DNA from: UBA7359 sp047618295
GTDB taxonomy: Bacteria > Pseudomonadota > Gammaproteobacteria > Eutrophobiales > Eutrophobiaceae
Assembly (NCBI GenBank): GCA_047618295.1
Contig: JBLHKL010000098.1
Coordinates: forward strand, 1-8,187
Length of the DNA stretch: 8,187 bases
Direction of reading: 5' to 3'
Shown here: piece by piece, positions 1-6,219 of the stretch
How the letters are laid out: every line of letters begins with the position of its first letter
How positions within the stretch are numbered: position 1 is the first letter of the stretch
Position numbers and translations under genes: made by a program
The notes under the pieces: generated by a model
Told to the model about the DNA's origin: nothing
Seen by the model: only the letters and a program-made list of their open reading frames with translations
Database searches by the model: none

Positions 1-1864
1 TGAATCCTACTGAAGCACGACTCATTCGATCAGCGCCAGCATTTGTGGTCATGACGATGATGACATTACGGAAATCAGATTTACGACCATTAGCATCGGT
101 TAGGGTGCCGTGATCGAATACTTGCAATAGGATATTAAACACATCTGGATGCGCTTTCTCTATTTCATCGAGTAATAAGACGCAATGCGGTTGTTTGTTA
201 ATAGAATCAGTCAACAATCCACCTTGGTCAAAACCAACATAGCCAGGAGGCGCACCTATCAACCTTGAAACAGTATGACGTTCCATGTATTCAGACATAT
301 CAAAACGAACCAATTCAACGCCCATTTGTATTGCGAGCTGCCGAGTGACCTCTGTCTTACCTACGCCTGTTGGACCAGCAAAAAGAAAGTTACCTATTGG
401 TTTGTTTGGGTTACCTAAGCCAGAACGTGACATCTTAATTGCATTCGATAAGGTGCCAATAGCTTCATCCTGTCCAAACACTACCATCTTAAGGTTACGC
501 TCAAGTTTTCGAATAACATCTTTATCAGAAGACGAGACGGTCTTGGCTGGAATACGAGCAATCTTGGCAATGATATTTTCAATATCATTCACACCCACTG
601 TTTTCTTTCGTTTAGATGGCGACAGTAACTGTTGGGCTGCGCCAGCTTCATCGATGATATCAATTGCCTTATCCGGCAAGTGACGGTCATTTATATACCG
701 TTCGGTCAGTTCAGCAGCAGTACGTAAGGCCTGATGGGTGTATCGAATTTGATGATGTTCTTCGAAACGTGATTTTAATCCTTCAAGGATTTTCACTGTT
801 TCATCAATTGAAGGCTCTGCCACATCGATCTTTTGGAAACGTCGTGCAAGCGCGCGATCTTTTTCAAAGATACCGCGATATTCCTGATAGGTGGTTGAAC
901 CGATACATTTCAAATCACCAGAGGCTAAAACAGGTTTTAAAATATTCGACGCATCCATAACACCACCTGAAGCAGCACCTGCACCAATAATGGTATGAAT
1001 CTCATCGATAAACAGTACGGTATTAGGTTGTTTCTTTAATTGATTGATGACACCTTTCAAGCGTTTTTCAAAATCACCTCGGTATTTAGTCCCAGCTAAT
1101 AAGCCGCCTAAATCAAGTGAATAGATGACAGAGTCTAATAAGACTTCAGGCACATCGCCATCGACGATTAATTTTGCCAGGCCTTCTGCGATAGCTGTTT
1201 TACCAACACCGGCTTCACCAACGTATAAAGGATTATTCTTGCGACGACGGCAAAGTATCTGGATTGTGCGTTGTACTTCAACTTGTCTACCGATAAGCGG
1301 GTCGATCTTGCCTTGCATGGCTTCTTCATTAAGATTGACCGCATACTTATCAAGCGGGCTCTCAGAAGGGTCATCTTGATTTGAGCCGTCTTCGATATCA
1401 TTTACGTTTTCTTCATTTTCATGTTCATCATTTATCTTGGCGATGCCATGTGCAATGTAGTTAACAACATCTAATCGGGCGACATTTTGTTGGCTTAGAA
1501 AATAAGCTGCGTGTGATTCGCGTTCACCAAAGATAGCGACCAATACATTTGCGCCGGTCACTTCTTTTTTGCCAGACGATTGCACATGAAAAACGGCACG
1601 TTGTAATACTCGTTGAAACCCTAATGTGGGTTGTGTATCGCGGTCATCGTCGTCTTCTATTATTGGGGAGTTTTCTTGAATAAAGCTTATCAAATCACTG
1701 TGAAGACTATTCAGGTTTGCGCCACAGGCTTTGAGCACATTGGTGGCAGAGATATTGTCAAGTAAGGCAAGCAGGAGATGTTCAACGGTCATAAATTCAT
1801 GACGCTGTTCTCTTGCTTCCCTAAATGCATTATTAAGTGTTTGTTCTAGTTCTTTATCTAGCAT
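1..1864 (-). CDS. clpA: ATP-dependent Clp protease ATP-binding subunit ClpA (C-terminus beyond the window)
   Basis: AAA+ unfoldase that, with ClpP, unfolds and feeds substrates into the proteolytic chamber in the cytoplasm; ClpS steers it toward N-degron substrates. I translated 621 codons in one open frame from the ATG at 1864, against about 758 residues in E. coli, so roughly 137 C-terminal residues are missing. Visible in order: Clp N domain (about 1-140), a strongly acidic linker (about 140-170), first AAA module with Walker A GEAGVGKT (216-223) and Walker B FIDEIH (D287, E288), and second module with Walker A GPTGVGKT (497-504) and Walker B LLLDEIEK. The last three residues in the window, V-G-F (619-621), sit where E. 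coli ClpA has its I-G-L ClpP-contact loop. The start is supported by an AGGT 8 bases upstream and by matching the E. coli N-terminus. It lies directly downstream of clpS, as in most Gammaproteobacteria. Identity is very secure. Confidence 0.98.
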   Translation of the reverse strand, partial: MLDKELEQTLNNAFREAREQRHEFMTVEHLLLALLDNISATNVLKACGANLNSLHSDLISFIQENSPIIEDDDDRDTQPTLGFQRVLQRAVFHVQSSGKKEVTGANVLVAIFGERESHAAYFLSQQNVARLDVVNYIAHGIAKINDEHENEENVNDIEDGSNQDDPSESPLDKYAVNLNEEAMQGKIDPLIGRQVEVQRTIQILCRRRKNNPLYVGEAGVGKTAIAEGLAKLIVDGDVPEVLLDSVIYSLDLGGLLAGTKYRGDFEKRLKGVINQLKKQPNTVLFIDEIHTIIGAGAASGGVMDASNILKPVLASGDLKCIGSTTYQEYRGIFEKDRALARRFQKIDVAEPSIDETVKILEGLKSRFEEHHQIRYTHQALRTAAELTERYINDRHLPDKAIDIIDEAGAAQQLLSPSKRKKTVGVNDIENIIAKIARIPAKTVSSSDKDVIRKLERNLKMVVFGQDEAIGTLSNAIKMSRSGLGNPNKPIGNFLFAGPTGVGKTEVTRQLAIQMGVELVRFDMSEYMERHTVSRLIGAPPGYVGFDQGGLLTDSINKQPHCVLLLDEIEKAHPDVFNILLQVFDHGTLTDANGRKSDFRNVIIVMTTNAGADRMSRASVGF

Positions 1865-1872
1865 ATTGAGTT

Positions 1873-1876
1873 ACCT
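1873..1876 (-). promoter_or_regulatory. Ribosome binding site of clpA
   Basis: AGGT on the minus strand, 8 bases before the clpA ATG and inside the 13-base gap after the clpS stop. This allows independent initiation on a shared clpS-clpA transcript. Confidence 0.6.
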
Positions 1877-1877
1877 A

Positions 1878-2198
1878 TTAGGCTTTTTCCATGATACAAA
1901 GGAGTGGATGTTGATTTTCTCTTGAATAATCATTAACCAATGAGACTTTTGTTTCTGCAATTTCATGGGTGAATACGCCACATACACCTTTACCGCTTGT
2001 ATGAATTTGTAACATGATGCGGGTAGCGTTTTCTCGATCAACAGTGAAGAACACTTCCAGGATATGAACAACGAAATCCATTGGTGTGTAATCATCGTTT
2101 AGCAAAATGACTTTATATAGTGGAGGCCGTTTGACTCGTGGCTTGGCTTCTTCAACAGCCAAGTCATCATCAAAAGTGTTGTCAGCTTTGTCTGACAT
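1878..2198 (-). CDS. clpS: ATP-dependent Clp protease adaptor protein ClpS
   Basis: Small cytoplasmic adaptor that binds proteins with bulky hydrophobic N-terminal residues and delivers them to ClpAP (the N-degron pathway). The predicted protein is 106 residues, the same length as E. coli ClpS. After a variable acidic N-terminal tail (1-24), the core begins at PPLYKVILLNDDYTPM. N34, D35, D36, T38, M40 and H66 line up with the E. coli residues that form the N-degron pocket. The family-typical CGVFTHEIAETKV (73-85) and the C-terminal RENQHPLLC follow, ending in EKA. The stop lies 13 bases before clpA, so the two should be co-transcribed. The ATG at 2198 has no convincing Shine-Dalgarno sequence upstream. 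Length and tail position agree with this start. No oddities in the coding region. Confidence 0.98.
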   Translation of the reverse strand: MSDKADNTFDDDLAVEEAKPRVKRPPLYKVILLNDDYTPMDFVVHILEVFFTVDRENATRIMLQIHTSGKGVCGVFTHEIAETKVSLVNDYSRENQHPLLCIMEKA

Positions 2199-2262
2199 AT
2201 CTATTTAACGCTTAACTTTTGTGAATTTAATGTATGCATCTTTTTCATAATCCCGTTTGCTA

Positions 2263-2292
2263 ATAATGATGCCTTCTCATGGTTAGTTTCAA
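2263..2292 (-). promoter_or_regulatory. Candidate sigma70 promoter of clpS-clpA
   Basis: Minus-strand TTGAAA (2292-2287) lies 18 bases from CATTAT (2268-2263), giving 5/6 and 4/6 matches to the consensus hexamers. Transcription would start near 2256, leaving a leader of about 58 bases before clpS. This is a by-eye match in AT-rich DNA, so support is modest. Confidence 0.35.
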
Positions 2293-2314
2293 GTCATTTT
2301 TCTAATTATATTTA

Positions 2315-2329
2315 GGCATAATTTATGCC
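2315..2329. repeat. 15-base perfect palindrome between the LysR-type gene and clpS
   Basis: GGCATAA-T-TTATGCC begins 5 bases after the stop codon of the LysR-type gene. It has no T-run after it on the minus strand, so it does not look like an intrinsic terminator. It may be a protein-binding site. On the minus strand, extended by one base to 2330, it reads TGGCAT-N6-TGC with GG and GC ten bases apart, the spacing of a sigma54 -24/-12 promoter. What it does cannot be settled from sequence. Confidence 0.5.
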
Positions 2330-2334
2330 ACTAC

Positions 2335-3309
2335 TTATATTGTGACTCTTGGTTGAATATCAAGTTCTGTATTTTTTTCTTTACGTCTTCCCTCTGTCCT
2401 GAACAGCTCCAATGCTTGTGGATTAATACATTGTATAAATTCACGCGCTGCAGGCGATAGAACCTTACCTTTTCGCAGAAATAATCCATAGGTTCTTTTA
2501 GGAAAAAATTGAGTTAATGGCACTCGCTCTAAGCTTTCACTACCGGATAGGCAAATATCCGTGACTATCGACACGCCCAAACCATTTTCTACGTATTTCT
2601 TTAGCACTTCCCAACCGCCAGCTTCTAAATTTACTTTGTAATCAACGTTATATTGTTTAAACACCAAATCAACCATTTGCCAGGTCGACATATGTTGCGG
2701 CGATAAAATCAGCCCATATTGGCTAATGTCATGCATGCTTAGCTGTTTTTTTGTCGCCAGTGGGTGACCGATTGGGGTGATTAAAACAGGCTCAAATGTG
2801 TAGATTGGTAAATAAGCGACGTCATCAGGGACGTTAAGTGTGGATCCGATGGCAAAATCAACTTCGCCATTGCGTACTTTTTCAACACCGATAGCCGCAG
2901 CACAATTATTGAGCTTGATATGGATATCAGGGAATGTATTTGTATAGCGTTTGATGATATCGGGCAAGGTATAGAGGATGATTGCCTCGACGGCGGCAAT
3001 ATTCAGGCTACCGACGATTGAATACTTACATTTCTCAGCAAAACTCTCTGGCAGGGTTTCCAGTCCTTCAACTAAAGGTAGGGACATCTCAAACAACATG
3101 TCACCTTCCGCGGTTAATTCGATTCTAGGTCCTTTACGCAAGAATAATTTTTGCTCTAGATCTTTCTCAAGAGCTTGAATTAAAAGGGAAATAGATGGCT
3201 GACTGAGAAACATTTGCTCAGCAGCTTTGGACATACTTTTGAATTGCGCGGTGAAACAGAATGCACGTAATTGTTTGAGACGATTTTGTTTATAATAGAA
3301 ACGGTCCAT
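2335..3309 (-). CDS. LysR-family transcriptional regulator, divergent from aceA
   Basis: Predicted 324-residue LysR-type regulator, a cytoplasmic DNA-binding protein that normally works as a tetramer and responds to a small co-inducer. The N-terminal winged helix-turn-helix spans about 11-70, with the recognition region around 27-46 (SKAAEQMFLSQPSISLLIQALE) and the wing near 54-70 (KLFLR...ELTAEG). A periplasmic-binding-protein-like sensor domain follows, about 95-300. The charged tail after residue 305 is not part of the conserved fold. ATG 3309 is the only sensible start: an in-frame TGA lies two codons upstream, and no alternative start precedes the helix-turn-helix. No Shine-Dalgarno sequence is present. 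By the usual LysR layout it is likely to control the divergent aceA and itself, but the co-inducer and regulon are not visible. I do not recognise a named orthologue. Family assignment is secure. Confidence 0.93.
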   Translation of the reverse strand: MDRFYYKQNRLKQLRAFCFTAQFKSMSKAAEQMFLSQPSISLLIQALEKDLEQKLFLRKGPRIELTAEGDMLFEMSLPLVEGLETLPESFAEKCKYSIVGSLNIAAVEAIILYTLPDIIKRYTNTFPDIHIKLNNCAAAIGVEKVRNGEVDFAIGSTLNVPDDVAYLPIYTFEPVLITPIGHPLATKKQLSMHDISQYGLILSPQHMSTWQMVDLVFKQYNVDYKVNLEAGGWEVLKKYVENGLGVSIVTDICLSGSESLERVPLTQFFPKRTYGLFLRKGKVLSPAAREFIQCINPQALELFRTEGRRKEKNTELDIQPRVTI

Positions 3310-3317
3310 AAGTCATT

Positions 3318-3323
3318 ATTATA
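3318..3323 (-). promoter_or_regulatory. Perfect -10 hexamer 8 bases before the LysR-type gene start
   Basis: TATAAT on the minus strand ends 8 bases before the ATG at 3309. Transcription starting from it would begin about 2 bases before the start codon, giving a leaderless or nearly leaderless mRNA. This would explain the lack of a Shine-Dalgarno sequence. The -35 position (about 3346-3341) has no consensus match and overlaps the inverted repeat at 3328-3350. This suggests activator dependence or autoregulation, which is inference. Confidence 0.4.
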
Positions 3324-3327
3324 GTTC

Positions 3328-3350
3328 AAGTATTAGTATTATTAATACTT
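3328..3350. promoter_or_regulatory. Candidate LysR-type operator (8+8 inverted repeat, T-N11-A)
   Basis: AAGTATTA (3328-3335) and TAATACTT (3343-3350) are perfect inverted arms around a 7-base spacer. The core contains T3333-N11-A3345, the classic LysR recognition pattern. It lies 19 bases upstream of the regulator's start and about 160 bases before aceA, in the divergent region where such regulators usually bind. The DNA is AT-rich, but an 8+8 perfect repeat placed here is a strong candidate. Confidence 0.6.
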
Positions 3351-3368
3351 ATTATTAACATAATTAGC

Positions 3369-3397
3369 TTGCTAAATAGTAGATATCTCATTATTTT
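3369..3397 (+). promoter_or_regulatory. Weak candidate promoter of aceA
   Basis: TTGCTA (3369-3374), a 17-base spacer and TATTTT (3392-3397) match 4/6 plus 4/6. The start point would be near 3405, with a leader of about 105 bases that includes the hairpin at 3459-3483. A weak promoter would fit an activator-dependent gene. Other placements in this AT-rich stretch are possible. Confidence 0.25.
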
Positions 3398-3458
3398 TGC
3401 AGTCCCTAAAATTTAGCGCCGTATTTTTTAGATATGGCGGACTTGAAAACATTGGGAC

Positions 3459-3483
3459 ATGAGTCGAATTCGAGACGACTCGT
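3459..3483 (+). promoter_or_regulatory. Hairpin in the aceA leader
   Basis: GAGTCG (3461-3466) pairs with CGACTC (3476-3481) around a 9-base loop. One more A-T pair and a wobble pair extend it outward, and GAC/GTC can add to it beyond a small bulge. It ends about 13 bases before the Shine-Dalgarno sequence. If transcribed it would be a GC-richer stem in an otherwise AT-rich leader. It could affect mRNA stability or translation, or be a DNA operator. No function is shown by sequence alone. Confidence 0.4.
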
Positions 3484-3496
3484 CTTTATATAAAGT

Positions 3497-3503
3497 AGGA
3501 GGT
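3497..3503 (+). promoter_or_regulatory. Strong ribosome binding site of aceA
   Basis: AGGAGGT, essentially a full Shine-Dalgarno match, lies 7 bases before ATG 3511. It is far stronger than any other start region in the window and fits high expression of isocitrate lyase. Confidence 0.9.
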
Positions 3504-3510
3504 AGTACCC

Positions 3511-4833
3511 ATGAGTAGTAGAGAACAGCAAATAAAAGATTTAGAGAAAGATTGGGCAACAAACCCACGTTGGGCAAATGTTAAACGTGATTACAGTGCT
3601 GAAGACGTTGTACGTCTACGCGGTAGTGTCCAGCCTGAGCATACCCTTGCACAAAGAGGTGCTGAAATACTTTGGGATAAAGTGAATGGTACTTCCAAAA
3701 AAGGCTATGTGAATGCTTTTGGTGCTATTACTGCGGGTCAAGCTATGCAACAAGCTAAAGCTGGTCTAGAAGCGGTTTATTTATCTGGTTGGCAGGTTGC
3801 TGCTGACGGTAATACTTCTGAAACTATGTATCCGGATCAATCTTTGTATGCATACGATTCTGTCCCGACTATGGTTCGTCGTATCAACAACACCTTCAAA
3901 CGTGCTGATGAAATCCAATGGAAAAATATTGCTGACGGCAAAGTATCAGAAGAAGATGCTATCGATTTCTTCCTACCTATCGTAGCTGACGCTGAAGCCG
4001 GTTTCGGTGGTGTTTTGAATGCGTTTGAATTAATGAAGAATATGATTTCTGCAGGTGCGGCTGGTGCTCACTTTGAAGATCAACTTGCTGCTGTTAAAAA
4101 GTGTGGTCATATGGGTGGTAAAGTATTAGTTCCTACTCAGGAAGCGATACAAAAATTGACTGCTGCTCGTATGGCGGCTGACGTTATGGGCACATCTACT
4201 ATTGTTTTGGCTCGAACTGATGCTGAAGCGGCAAATCTAGTGACCAGTGATTTTGATGAAAATGATAAACCATTCCTTACTGGTGAACGTACACCAGAAG
4301 GTTTTTACCGTGTTAAAAACGGCATGGAACAAGCTATTAGCCGTGGTGTAGCTTACGCGCCTTATGCTGATTTAGTTTGGTGTGAAACCGGTACGCCTGA
4401 TATTGGCTTTGCGCGTGAGTTCGCAGAAGCTGTACAAGCAGCTGTCCCAGGTCAATTGATGTCTTACAACTGTTCTCCTTCTTTCAACTGGAAGAAGAAC
4501 TTGAACGATTCACAAATTGCCAGCTTCCAGGAAGATTTGTCTGCACTAGGTTACAAGTTCCAGTTCATTACATTGGCTGGTATTCACTTGAACTGGTACC
4601 GTACTTTTGACTTCGCACACAACTATGCACGCGGCGAAGGCATGAAGCATTACACCGAAATGGTTCAAGAGCCTGAGTTTGAAGGACGTGAACGCGGTTA
4701 TACTTTCGTATCTCACCAGCAGGAAGTGGGTGCAGGTTATTTCGATGATGTGACTACCGTTATTCAAGGTGGCGCCTCTTCAGTAACAGCATTAACCGGT
4801 TCTACCGAAGAAGCTCAGTTCGACGAAAAGTAA
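3511..4833 (+). CDS. aceA: Isocitrate lyase
   Basis: Cleaves isocitrate to glyoxylate and succinate, the first step of the glyoxylate shunt used for growth on acetate, fatty acids and other C2 sources; cytoplasmic. The predicted 440 residues match the E. coli-type enzyme (434) and not the longer (about 530-residue) form. Key segments are SGWQVAAD (92-99, substrate binding), the metal-site region VADAEAGFGG with D160, the signature KKCGHMGGK (196-204) with catalytic C198 corresponding to E. coli C195, and NCSPSFNW (320-327). The C-terminus ends in the conserved QGG.SSVTALTGSTEE region plus a short DEK tail. The start is fixed by the strong Shine-Dalgarno sequence and the conserved N-terminus. 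A terminator follows 26 bases later, so the gene appears monocistronic. Neither aceB nor aceK lies nearby. The divergent LysR-type gene is its likely regulator. Confidence 0.98.
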   Translation: MSSREQQIKDLEKDWATNPRWANVKRDYSAEDVVRLRGSVQPEHTLAQRGAEILWDKVNGTSKKGYVNAFGAITAGQAMQQAKAGLEAVYLSGWQVAADGNTSETMYPDQSLYAYDSVPTMVRRINNTFKRADEIQWKNIADGKVSEEDAIDFFLPIVADAEAGFGGVLNAFELMKNMISAGAAGAHFEDQLAAVKKCGHMGGKVLVPTQEAIQKLTAARMAADVMGTSTIVLARTDAEAANLVTSDFDENDKPFLTGERTPEGFYRVKNGMEQAISRGVAYAPYADLVWCETGTPDIGFAREFAEAVQAAVPGQLMSYNCSPSFNWKKNLNDSQIASFQEDLSALGYKFQFITLAGIHLNWYRTFDFAHNYARGEGMKHYTEMVQEPEFEGRERGYTFVSHQQEVGAGYFDDVTTVIQGGASSVTALTGSTEEAQFDEK

Positions 4834-4858
4834 TCCTTTCGTAAATTTAGCGACATAT

Positions 4859-4893
4859 AAAACCCGAGAGATTAACGTCCCTCGGGTTTTTTT
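4859..4893 (+). terminator. Intrinsic terminator of aceA
   Basis: AAAACCCGAG (4859-4868) pairs with CTCGGGTTTT (4881-4890) across a 12-base loop, followed by a run of seven T (4887-4893) that overlaps the 3' arm. It starts 25 bases after the aceA stop, a textbook rho-independent terminator. Because the 5' flank is A-rich it may also act on transcripts coming from the other side. Confidence 0.92.
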
Positions 4894-5099
4894 ATGTGCA
4901 GGATGTATGGAGTTGGGTATACCCTTGAAGCGTGTGCACAGGAGCGGCGTTCTTTAATGATGCAGGTGTTAGACATCAGCAGTACCCGCTCTTTAATTGC
5001 CGTCGATAAAAGGATTGTTATTCTTACATTACTTAAGATGTGAACTCTGTAGTAGCGATATGTTCGAATTATAGATAATCTATATCCCAACATACTGAA
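4894..5099. other. Intergenic stretch without a recognisable gene
   Basis: Between the aceA terminator and the glycosyltransferase promoter region I see no coding sequence with family features, no RNA gene and no clear repeat. A reading frame on the minus strand overlaps the terminator and resembles nothing known. Only the last few bases, leading into TATAAT at 5100, look regulatory. Confidence 0.5.
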
Positions 5100-5105
5100 T
5101 ATAAT
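5100..5105 (+). promoter_or_regulatory. Perfect -10 hexamer just before the glycosyltransferase gene
   Basis: TATAAT ends 8 bases before ATG 5114, with no recognisable -35 at 16-18 bases upstream and no Shine-Dalgarno sequence before the start. If used, the transcript would be leaderless or nearly so. In AT-rich DNA the match could be by chance. Confidence 0.35.
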
Positions 5106-5113
5106 ATTTGATT

Positions 5114-5803
5114 ATGAAACTGTCCGTCATTATTCCATGCTATAACGAAGAACCTACTATTAAACAAATAATAGATGCTGTTAGAAATTGTACTTGGTCA
5201 GATATAGAGCTCATCGTTGTTGATGATTTCTCTACAGATAATTCTCGTAATATATTAGAAAATGATATTCGCGATAAAATCGACAAGCTTCTCTTGCATG
5301 ATAAAAATAAAGGAAAGGGCGCAGCAATAAAAACAGGAATTAAGGAAGCGACTGGTGATGTCGTGATTATTCAAGATGCAGATCTTGAATATGATCCTAA
5401 TGAATATGAGTTGTTAATGAAACCGATTACTGATAATCGCGCAGATGTAGTTTACGGTTCACGTTTTGCCTCTGGTAGTGCGAATCGAGTTCTTTATTTT
5501 TGGCATCGACTAGGTAATGGTTTCCTGACTTTATTATCCAACATGTTTACTAACCTGAATCTTACGGATATGGAGACATGTTATAAGGCATTTAAGAAAG
5601 AAATAATTGAACAGATAGATATAGAGGAGAATGGGTTTGGTATGGAGCCAGAATTAACGGCTAAAGTAGCAAAATTAAAATGCAGGATCTACGAAGTCGG
5701 TATTTCGTATTACGGTCGTACTTATCAAGAAGGAAAAAAAATCAACTGGAAGGATGGCGTCCGTGCCATTTACTGTATCGTCAAATATAATCTTTTCAGA
5801 TAA
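5114..5803 (+). CDS. Family 2 glycosyltransferase, dolichyl-phosphate mannosyltransferase-like
   Basis: Predicted 229-residue GT-A fold enzyme of glycosyltransferase family 2, subgroup resembling DPM1/polyprenyl-phosphate sugar synthases. Such enzymes move a sugar from a nucleotide donor, often to a lipid-phosphate carrier at the inner face of the membrane; donor and acceptor here are unknown. Visible motifs: N-terminal LSVIIPCYNEE (3-13), VVDDFSTDNS (35-44), NKGKGAAIKTGI (65-76), the DXD metal/nucleotide site QDADLEYDP (87-95) and GSRF. There is no C-terminal membrane segment, so it is not the long membrane-anchored form. ATG 5114 aligns with the usual MKLSVIIPCYNE start; TTG 5108 is the only other in-frame option, since TAA lies at 5102. 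No Shine-Dalgarno sequence is seen. The gene stands alone, convergent with a pseudogene 6 bases after its stop. Its codons (many ATA, AAT, AAA) look more AT-rich than those of aceA. Confidence 0.9.
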   Translation: MKLSVIIPCYNEEPTIKQIIDAVRNCTWSDIELIVVDDFSTDNSRNILENDIRDKIDKLLLHDKNKGKGAAIKTGIKEATGDVVIIQDADLEYDPNEYELLMKPITDNRADVVYGSRFASGSANRVLYFWHRLGNGFLTLLSNMFTNLNLTDMETCYKAFKKEIIEQIDIEENGFGMEPELTAKVAKLKCRIYEVGISYYGRTYQEGKKINWKDGVRAIYCIVKYNLFR

Positions 5804-5808
5804 CCGAA

Positions 5809-6205
5809 TTAATCTTTATAAATTGCAGCTATTATCATTCCACTTCCCAATCCCTTGAGTAATGACGCAAGCATTCACATTAAAGGAATAGTTAGCGGTA
5901 TTGGCATATAACTATAAGCACCAAGCTGAGGCATGGCTAGTAATAACCCAGCGAAGAAACCGAAGGCTATTCTACGTTTACACGCAAGATTTTTTCCGGT
6001 CAATGTATATATGTAAGTTAAGTACCGTAGCAAATAGAAACTGACTCGCGAATATATATATCATATAGGCGGGGTCTTCAGGCCGCCAAACGGTAATAGT
6101 TGCCTCATACATATCCTCCATCAAAAAACCATGCCAGAGAAACTCAAAAGCAAAGACAAATACAAAAGCACAGGTTAAGGCTAATATGAATTTTTTCGTA
6201 TTCAT
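5809..6205 (-). pseudogene. Decayed gene for a small integral membrane protein of unknown function
   Basis: From ATG 6205 the frame encodes a hydrophobic N-terminal helix (about residues 5-22), a WHGFL...MYEATITVWRPEDP segment and the start of a second helix. It then shifts frame near 6015-6023. In the next frame the protein resumes with LTYIYTLTG, continues through RIAFGFFAGLLLAMPQLG, and is interrupted by TGA at 5877-5875, at a place where relatives have tryptophan. It then runs SLLKGLGSG...AAIYKD to TAA at 5811-5809. Together the pieces make a four-helix protein of about 130 residues, like small conserved membrane proteins of unknown function I recall from other bacteria. I cannot give a family accession. 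The frameshift fits one extra base. GGGAAAG lies upstream of the ATG, suggesting the gene was once translated. It follows the yqhA-like remnant by 14 bases, probably from one old operon. Confidence 0.75.
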
Positions 6206-6219
6206 AATTATCTTTCCCG

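Noticed and set aside
285..1379. Several open frames on the plus strand of 66-132 codons opposite clpA
   Set aside because: They lie wholly antisense to a strongly conserved clpA, have no family features and no ribosome binding sites.
3406..3416. CTAAA-A-TTTAG palindrome in the LysR-aceA intergenic region
   Set aside because: Short and AT-only in the core; such matches are expected in this composition. The 3328-3350 repeat is the better operator candidate.
2199..3510. Dam-controlled switch from clustered GATC sites in the regulatory regions
   Set aside because: No GATC lies in 2199-2334 or 3310-3510; GATC sites in the window are scattered within genes.
5060..5075. tRNA T-arm-like GTTCGAATT
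   Set aside because: No matching stem, acceptor arm or anticodon arm could be folded around it.
5875..5877. TGA read as tryptophan (recoding) in the membrane-protein pseudogene
   Set aside because: The same gene also has a frameshift and its neighbour is decayed; other genes in the window end in TAA and give no sign of an altered code.
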